A stretch of DNA of 24,227 bases from Saccoglossus kowalevskii (taxonomy: Eukaryota > Hemichordata > Enteropneusta > Harrimaniidae). Positions 20,801-24,227 of this stretch are shown piece after piece (position 1 is the first letter of the stretch; each line of letters begins with the position of its first letter). The notes below the pieces were generated by a model. That model made no database searches. It saw nothing but the letters and a program-made list of their open reading frames with translations, and was not told the DNA's origin. A program made the position numbers and the translations under genes. The stretch is taken from contig NW_003126386.1 of NCBI RefSeq assembly GCF_000003605.2, forward strand, positions 1,025,292-1,049,518. Reading direction: 5' to 3'.

Positions 20801-21256
20801 ACTCTAGACAAAACACCCCTGGGGGGGACAACCCTTCCTTCCAAATTTATGACAAAATGGCAATGTTTGGGCCACAGTAATGGTTGAATTCCAGTATATT
20901 ATACATACGCAGGAGTGATAAAAATAAGAGGTTCAAATCCAGGTCATTGTGATGTCATTTATTTTATCGTGTATGTTGATAAAATACATAGACTCAAAAC
21001 AAAGGGTGTTTTGTCTGGGTGTGTATTTTCAAGGAAGGGGGTAGGTGTTGTTCTCCAATCGACACTGCACAACCTTGGTTTACAAAGAAATTGATTCATT
21101 GTCACCGAGCTCAATAGGATTGACCCCATGCGTCATTCATGCAGGTAGTATTGTATACTCACTATTGTGTTTAAACTTAGTAACTGAAGCACCAGAGAGA
21201 CGACAACCCAATATAAGGGAGGCATGATTCATTTCATCGCTTATAATAAGACAGCC
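11706..21256 (-). CDS. SPTLC2: Serine palmitoyltransferase catalytic subunit (SPTLC2), C-terminal 314 residues, seven exons
   Basis: SPTLC2 pairs with SPTLC1 in the ER membrane and condenses L-serine with palmitoyl-CoA to 3-ketodihydrosphingosine, the first and rate-limiting step of sphingolipid synthesis. It is a PLP enzyme of the alpha-oxoamine synthase family. Exons in coding order: 21163-21256, 17801-17906, 16960-17179, 15842-15968, 15095-15230, 12823-12952, 11706-11837. Every junction is GT/AG and in phase, giving 314 residues plus TGA. Visible catalytic features: His in DEMNHAS (fragment residue 11), Asp and His of DEAHS (92 and 95) and the Schiff-base Lys in GTFTKSFGA (127). Spacing matches the family. 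Human SPTLC2 is 562 residues, so about 250 N-terminal residues, including the membrane segment, lie beyond the right edge. Vertebrates also have SPTLC3; an invertebrate single copy would stand for both. No frameshift or lost key residue is seen. Confidence 0.95.
11838..12822 (-). other. SPTLC2 intron (985 bp)
   Basis: AT-rich intron between the last two coding exons. A small inverted repeat, GATTAC-T8-GTAATC, lies at 12482-12501. No other repeat or coding signal was recognised. Confidence 0.8.
12823..12952 (-). CDS. SPTLC2: SPTLC2 exon with [12 protein letters not shown]
   Basis: 130 bases, acceptor TTTCAG|TGTG, donor GACAAG|GTAGGA. It encodes [20 protein letters not shown] and then [15 protein letters not shown]. 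The family's conserved R-x-C/I-S-A-AHT motif is intact. Confidence 0.95.
13430..13860 (+). repeat. Tandem modules of the AAAATGGC dispersed repeat
   Basis: Two modules sharing CATTAATTAAAACAAAATGGCTGAC (around 13548-13573) and CATTCATTAAAACAAAATGGCCGCC (around 13649-13674). Only the second keeps the full near-palindrome (13663-13687). The later segment AAGTTTGAACAATATCC and the CACGCACACATGCACGGACAC tail parallel the copy at 7417-7580. Confidence 0.65.
14270..14294 (+). repeat. GA-rich simple repeat
   Basis: GAGAGAAAGAGAGAGAGAGA-type tract, a purine-rich microsatellite in an intron. Confidence 0.85.
14406..14571 (+). mobile_element. 3' tail of a truncated retroelement with a hairpin and (ATT)n end
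   Basis: The arms GGGAAACAGA (14406-14415) and TCTGTTTCCC (14442-14451) form a perfect 10-bp stem. TAGCTC/GAGCTA (14422-14427 and 14433-14438) form an inner 6-bp stem. Downstream comes TCTATGGCAAATAAACATT and then an uninterrupted ATT repeat to about 14571. A 3' hairpin followed by a short tandem repeat is typical of several non-LTR retrotransposon 3' ends. No reverse transcriptase remains, consistent with 5' truncation. Confidence 0.55.
15095..15230 (-). CDS. SPTLC2: SPTLC2 exon with [14 protein letters not shown] and DSPVVPL
   Basis: 136 bases, acceptor AAATCAG|GT, donor ATAAT|GTAAGT. It encodes the small-domain segment [19 protein letters not shown] followed by [15 protein letters not shown]. 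Confidence 0.95.
15231..15841 (-). other. SPTLC2 intron (611 bp)
   Basis: Contains one copy of the ATTATGCAAATTAGGTAATTAAT repeat (15409-15475). Nothing else was recognised. Confidence 0.8.
15409..15475 (+). repeat. Copy of the ATTATGCAAATTAG-type dispersed repeat
   Basis: Shows the motif order ATTATGCAAATTAGGTAATTAATA, CAACC, then CTAAGCAGGTCTGTGGAT, as in 11196-11465. This is the best preserved of the copies. Confidence 0.65.
15842..15968 (-). CDS. SPTLC2: SPTLC2 exon with [10 protein letters not shown]
   Basis: 127 bases, acceptor TTTGCAG|GCT, donor ACACAG|GTATGT, ending one base into a codon. It encodes [18 protein letters not shown] and [12 protein letters not shown]. These match human LIDYLRTHSHSAVYATS and EQIITSMKCIMG. 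Confidence 0.95.
15969..16959 (-). other. SPTLC2 intron (991 bp)
   Basis: AT-rich. An imperfect GTGTAC/GTACAC inverted repeat lies near 16033-16052. No element or coding signal was recognised. Confidence 0.75.
16960..17179 (-). CDS. SPTLC2: SPTLC2 active-site exon (DEAHS and FTKSFG)
   Basis: 220 bases, acceptor TTTTCAG|C, donor TCTAAG|GTACAT. It encodes the core of the PLP site: [27 protein letters not shown] and [14 protein letters not shown]. It is very close to the human enzyme as I recall it. The frame past the donor (to 16837) is intron read-through. Confidence 0.97.
17180..17800 (-). other. SPTLC2 intron (621 bp) with a MITE near its donor
   Basis: Apart from the MITE-like element at 17590-17775, nothing was recognised. 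The element occupies almost a third of the intron. Confidence 0.8.
17590..17775 (+). mobile_element. MITE-like element, family 1, copy A
   Basis: 186 bp. The left end TACTGTAAAATCTGTATTAG, continuing AAGCCG, is mirrored by the right end CGGCTTCTAATACAGATTTTACGGTA, a near-perfect inverted repeat of about 25 bp. The outer TA on each side fits a TA target duplication. Internally the phrase CTTCTATTA recurs after GATGCGG, an internal sub-repeat. A 184-bp sister copy is at 19148-19331. The element has no coding function; the open frames across it are shared by copies only because the DNA is shared. Confidence 0.8.
17801..17906 (-). CDS. SPTLC2: SPTLC2 exon with [22 protein letters not shown]
   Basis: 106 bases, acceptor TTTGCAG|AT, donor TACAG|GTAGGT. 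It encodes the conserved [14 protein letters not shown] and VEGIYS segment. The donor is only 25 bases from the end of a MITE-like element (17590-17775). Confidence 0.95.
19148..19331 (+). mobile_element. MITE-like element, family 1, copy B
   Basis: 184 bp, collinear with copy A throughout, same orientation, with scattered substitutions. It starts TACTATAAAATCTGTATTAG and ends TACAAATTTTACGGTA, again with TA on both sides. The shared core includes ACAATGCAACAGAGGGGATG and CAAAAAGAATGGGTG. Confidence 0.8.
19489..19867 (+). repeat. Minisatellite of 20-22 bp units (about 17 copies)
   Basis: The unit is TGCACAAATCTGGGAACACTA or a 22-bp variant ending in ACATG. Unit starts run 19511, 19533, 19554, 19575, 19596, 19618, 19640, 19661, 19682, 19703, 19725, 19747, 19768, 19790, 19812, 19834, with worn units at both ends. 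A five-unit block of 107 bp is duplicated (19533-19639 and 19640-19746) with only three differences. It lies within an SPTLC2 intron. Confidence 0.95.
20126..20204 (+). repeat. Fragment of the 207-bp MITE-like family 2 (copy 3)
   Basis: Shares the order GTTTGTGAACTTAAA, CCCAGTGAAATT, CAAAAGTGAAATTAAATGC and AGTGAAAATAATAATG with 10325-10400 and 5390-5455. Both terminal parts are missing. Confidence 0.6.
20806..21016. mobile_element. 211-bp putative MITE with AGACAAAACACCC ends
   Basis: AGACAAAACACCC at 20806-20818 is exactly reverse-complemented at 21004-21016. A GGGGGGG run follows the left end. No clear target-site duplication is seen and no coding capacity. Only one copy is in the window, so the family is unproven. 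Confidence 0.5.
21163..21256 (-). CDS. SPTLC2: SPTLC2 exon with [13 protein letters not shown]
   Basis: 94 bases, starting in phase 0 after a T-rich acceptor (GACAG|GGC) and ending one base into a codon (AATA|GTGAGT). It carries the His that stacks on the PLP ring in this family, then the conserved LSGA and FKHN segments. The preceding human residues (IPALVGK) are not in the window. Confidence 0.95.
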
Positions 21257-21458
21257 CTGTCAAAAAAAAAAAAAAATGGTTACATTAATAACAAAATATA
21301 TCATGTGATCAAAATCAACGTTGTTATGTCTCTCTATTTTTTATTCTTTTGTACTGTCATTTGCCCTATGGCGTATAAGGTTCTATTTTAGTTTTAAAGC
21401 CTAGTCTGCCAAGTTCTGTTGTCTTAAGGTGCAGCAGCAAACAATCAACAGGAAATGT

Positions 21459-21605
21459 ATACCCTTGCGCTAAGAGGTACTTTCAACCCTATATTAAAAT
21501 GATGCAATGCAACATAGGGGATGTAGCAAATTTGTGGTTCTAAAATGAATAAGCTTTTATTACCCCCTAGCAGGGATGCTGCTTCTAATACAGATTTTGC
21601 GCAAT
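21459..21605 (+). mobile_element. Degraded MITE-like element, family 1, copy C
   Basis: Recognisable by ATTAAAATGATGCAATGCAA, CATAGGGGATG and GGGATGCTGCTTCTAATACAG-ATTTTGCG, in the same order and orientation as copies A and B. The left inverted end is unrecognisable and the middle is rearranged. Confidence 0.6.
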
Positions 21606-22431
21606 TACTCTATGAAAAGAACATATCCAATAGAAATGCGCATAAGCTGAAAAATGGCATTTATTAATTGTACGCTGGATATTAAAATCTGACTTTTCAA
21701 TTAATTGGTCAAATAAAGTCAACCCAGACAGAGTTGGTTGACACTCACTGACGAAGAGTGAGCAGTGTGAGTGGTTCTAAAACAAAACAATGTTATTGGC
21801 AAGTGTTGAAGGTGATCATTGAAAATTAAACACGTTTAATATGATGATGAGACCATGTGTCTAATGGTTTGGAAGAGACGCCTCGTCAAAGACAAGAGGG
21901 TGAGATGGTCATCGACAAGACGCGCCACGTCATATTGATCATCAGAATGTTATGATTGAATGAATGCAATAAATGAAATGTACGTGTACATGTATGTGCC
22001 TTGAACATGAAGTCCATTAATGCAATTTAGTTTTTAAAAAATTTAGAAAAGTTTTTATCATTTATTATGATTTGTATTCTTATCAAACAATTAATGAATA
22101 TATCATTCAACAAAAATTTCACAAAATAAACCATGCATTTATTTTAATTTTATATTTTAAAAATGATGCGAAATATTGAAACTGCTATAAACACTACTTG
22201 CATTTTCTTCATATTGTCCACATAAATTGTCACATGATCAGTGTGAGATGACAGTCTTAGATGATTGTCAACATGTTTTCCAATGACTGACAAGCGTTAG
22301 ATGATTTTCATTAAATTTAAGTACCAGCAATCTGTCTGATTCAGACATTTGCATTTTATTTATTATGCAGATCAAAAGATTACAGATCTAGGATGTGGTA
22401 AAGTTCCAGACATCCCACGGCAGTCCTCTAC

Positions 22432-22728
22432 TTGTTGACACATGGATGCTGCTGTGATTTTTATTCATGTGCACTGAGGACAGAAACAGCATACGAGGCC
22501 GACAACTTTACATTCCCTGCCACTGAATCCATATTTCCAATTCTAAATGTAGCAAGCCTGGCAAGTGGACAAGTATGTACTTTCGTTTTCGACTGCATGC
22601 TGAGTGTGCAGCTGATCAAAGAAGTTAAAACCCACAAACTTCCTGGTGCTGGGAAGATATGCTACCATCTGGTCATCATCATTGATATGTTACCAGTATC
22701 AGAAATTATCAAGCTTTATTTAATTTAA
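22432..22728 (+). CDS. Unassigned 98-codon ORF in a less AT-rich patch
   Basis: The patch from about 22385 to 22690 is clearly less AT-rich than the flanking intron, and one plus-strand frame is open for 98 codons, antisense to SPTLC2. No domain is recognised. The minus-strand frames are also largely open but interrupted by a few stops, so it may equally be a decayed coding fragment of a transposable element or retrocopy on either strand. Confidence 0.12.
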   Translation: MLTHGCCCDFYSCALRTETAYEADNFTFPATESIFPILNVASLASGQVCTFVFDCMLSVQLIKEVKTHKLPGAGKICYHLVIIIDMLPVSEIIKLYLI

Positions 22729-23144
22729 TATATATAACTTAGTATACGTAGATGACCAGGACAATGAACGTTATTGAGATGTCACTCCTGATAGGAACTA
22801 GAAATCAAATTTTGCCCTCGTAAGCATGTCACTGATCATATGTACAATGCATATGAGAAGAAATATTTTTACGTCATTTCGCACTCTTCTTTGTCAATCA
22901 AAAAATACTTAGAAAAGAACTTCAGTGTGCTGAGGGTATTGGAGGCATATGAAATAGGGAATATTTTAAAATTAGTCTTTTAAACAAGAAGCCTAGTGGC
23001 TGATAGTGGTAGATCTACTTTTTGAGATGCACAATGTGAAAGCAAACTGATTATTAAAGTTGATAATACAGAAAACTTTTATTATAATATCAAACGAAAT
23101 AAATTTGTGATTGTACATGTGGTTGCTGTTTGATTTATCTGTTA

Positions 23145-23300
23145 TAATTTATGCAAATTAGGTATACATAATGCAAATCGAGTGCAAGGATTTTAACCCT
23201 AAACTATGCTTATCAGTACTGGGATCACCCCAGAGCAACCATGTTTTACTCGTATTGAAATTCAAAGAGTGGTAATTATTATGCACAAATTAATATAATA
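23145..23300 (+). repeat. Worn copy of the ATGCAAAT-type dispersed repeat
   Basis: ATTTATGCAAATTAGGTATACATAATGCAAATC at 23149-23180, then TTTTAACCCTAAACTATGC and AATTATTATGCACAAATTAAT near 23275. Motif order is similar to 11196-11465. Confidence 0.45.
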
Positions 23301-24025
23301 CCAGAAGTAGTCTTCAGATAATAAAGGGATATTTAGAGGAGAAATGGAAAACTATTCCAATGAATGAGTAATTGCGAATAAGCATTACCTTCTATAGACC
23401 CCTAACCAATTTGCACTCCTACAAATGCTAGCAGCATGCATGGAGTAATTAGGTCATTTCCTGTTTAATATCAGGCACAAACTATTAGTGGGTCAAGATT
23501 TCCTATAAGCTTGAAAATAGATTTTTGTCTTATTGATTGGTTACAAAATTTGTCTGATTGATCTTCGATACCAAAAAAACAACATTTATTGATGAGCAGT
23601 ATAGCAGTAAGGTCCAGATAGCTACAGAATAGAGGAGAGAATAGAGCTATCAAAAGAATGCTTAGATACAATAAGCATATCTTTCTGAAATTCAGTAATC
23701 ATCACTTTGTTAAGAAAGACTGGCAAACATTTATCAATATTTCAAATAAGTATTAAAAACATTAATACAAAACAATGTTTTTAAGATGTTCCTTGGGTTA
23801 TCTAAGTATGAATGTGCGAGAATGCTGTGTGCAATATTTGAAGTGTCTGTCTGTTATTAGGAAAATTTATTTATTTATTTATCTATATTTCATATTGGAG
23901 TGATGATGAGTCTGGAATGTCAATAATGCATATTTTGTTCATGGCTTACAGACACCTTAACAAGAGATGATTTCCGATATAGTAAATAAGATATTAAACT
24001 ATTTCTCCAATTACCATTTTAAAAA

Positions 24026-24227
24026 CAATAATAATAATAATAACTTTATTGCATCCTTAGAAATACAATGTTTCTATCAGTTAATAGCAATAAAGATTAG
24101 TTGTGATAACTACTACTACAAAAAGAAAGTTAGTTGTTAAAAAAAAAAGATAAAGCAAGTGTTACATATCAAATGGCATTTTTATTTCTTGATTGAAATG
24201 CATTATGAATATAGTTGCCAATCTTTT
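24026..24227 (-). mobile_element. Probable 3' tail of a second truncated retroelement (edge of window)
   Basis: On the minus strand, GGATGCAATAAAGTT is followed by an (ATT)n tract at 24043-24026, an arrangement like the tail at 14406-14571 but in opposite orientation and without the hairpin. The element body would extend to the right, past the window. No coding sequence is visible. Confidence 0.35.

Larger units (their letters stand above)
17907..21162 (-). other. SPTLC2 intron (3256 bp) with four repeat elements
   Basis: Holds MITE copy B (19148-19331), a minisatellite (19489-19867), a family 2 fragment (20126-20204) and a 211-bp inverted-end element (20806-21016). The part at 17907-19147 shows nothing recognisable beyond AT-rich intron. 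Confidence 0.8.
21257..24227 (-). other. Upstream SPTLC2 intron, at least 2971 bp, running off the window
   Basis: No sequence encoding the preceding SPTLC2 residues (the YNYLGFA, EIGNLDKHEELE or NSMNIPALVGK segments of the human protein) was found on the minus strand, so the upstream exons lie beyond 24227. The intron carries a worn MITE copy (about 21459-21605), one less AT-rich ORF-like patch (22432-22728), an ATGCAAAT-type repeat (23145-23300) and a probable retroelement tail at the right edge. Confidence 0.75.

Noticed and set aside
20930-20940. GGTTCAAATCC, a match to a Pol III B box, suggesting a tRNA-derived SINE
   Set aside because: No A box at the right distance and no tRNA-like fold upstream; a single 11-base match is expected by chance at this scale.
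1-24227. Search for CRISPR arrays, operons, phage genes and tRNA/rRNA genes
   Set aside because: None found. The only regular tandem array (19489-19867) has no spacers, and the spliced genes show this is animal nuclear DNA.

Overview
The window is AT-rich animal nuclear DNA. It has spliced genes with long introns, good GT/AG splice sites, many short dispersed repeats and simple-sequence tracts. The protein matches and repeat style (TA-flanked MITE-like elements, GAGGGCGC inverted ends, retroelement tails ending in ATT repeats) fit a marine invertebrate, possibly a deuterostome such as a hemichordate or echinoderm. That placement is a low-confidence inference; no single feature fixes the species.

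Two genes are recognisable. Both are on the minus strand and both run off the window. At the left, 508-945 is a 146-residue first coding exon of an ANKRD60/ANKUB1-family protein (a ubiquitin-like domain that should be followed by ankyrin repeats); the rest lies beyond position 1. At the right, seven exons between 11706 and 21256 encode the C-terminal 314 residues of the catalytic subunit of serine palmitoyltransferase (SPTLC2 type). They include the PLP lysine and the natural stop. The roughly 250 N-terminal residues are not visible here and must lie beyond 24227. All six internal exon junctions keep the reading frame.

Layout: 1-507 intron of the ANKRD60-like gene; 508-945 its exon; 946-1330 a relatively CpG-rich upstream stretch that may hold its promoter; 1745-1830 an (AT)43 microsatellite; 1831-7800 intergenic DNA with an unassigned 141-codon minus ORF (4401-4826) and several repeat relics; 7835-11705 the 3' flank of SPTLC2, possibly a long 3' UTR, with a G-quadruplex-capable tract at 9502-9558; 11706-21256 the SPTLC2 exons, whose introns carry MITEs, a retroelement tail with a hairpin, and a 20-22 bp minisatellite; 21257-24227 the next upstream SPTLC2 intron.

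Nothing indicates that the two genes work together: one makes sphingoid bases in the ER, the other is an uncharacterised ubiquitin-like/ankyrin protein. I did not find a convincing new biological system. The points most worth a second look are the short-element families shared across the introns, the duplicated 107-bp block of the minisatellite, the G-rich tract and the unassigned ORF at 4401-4826.
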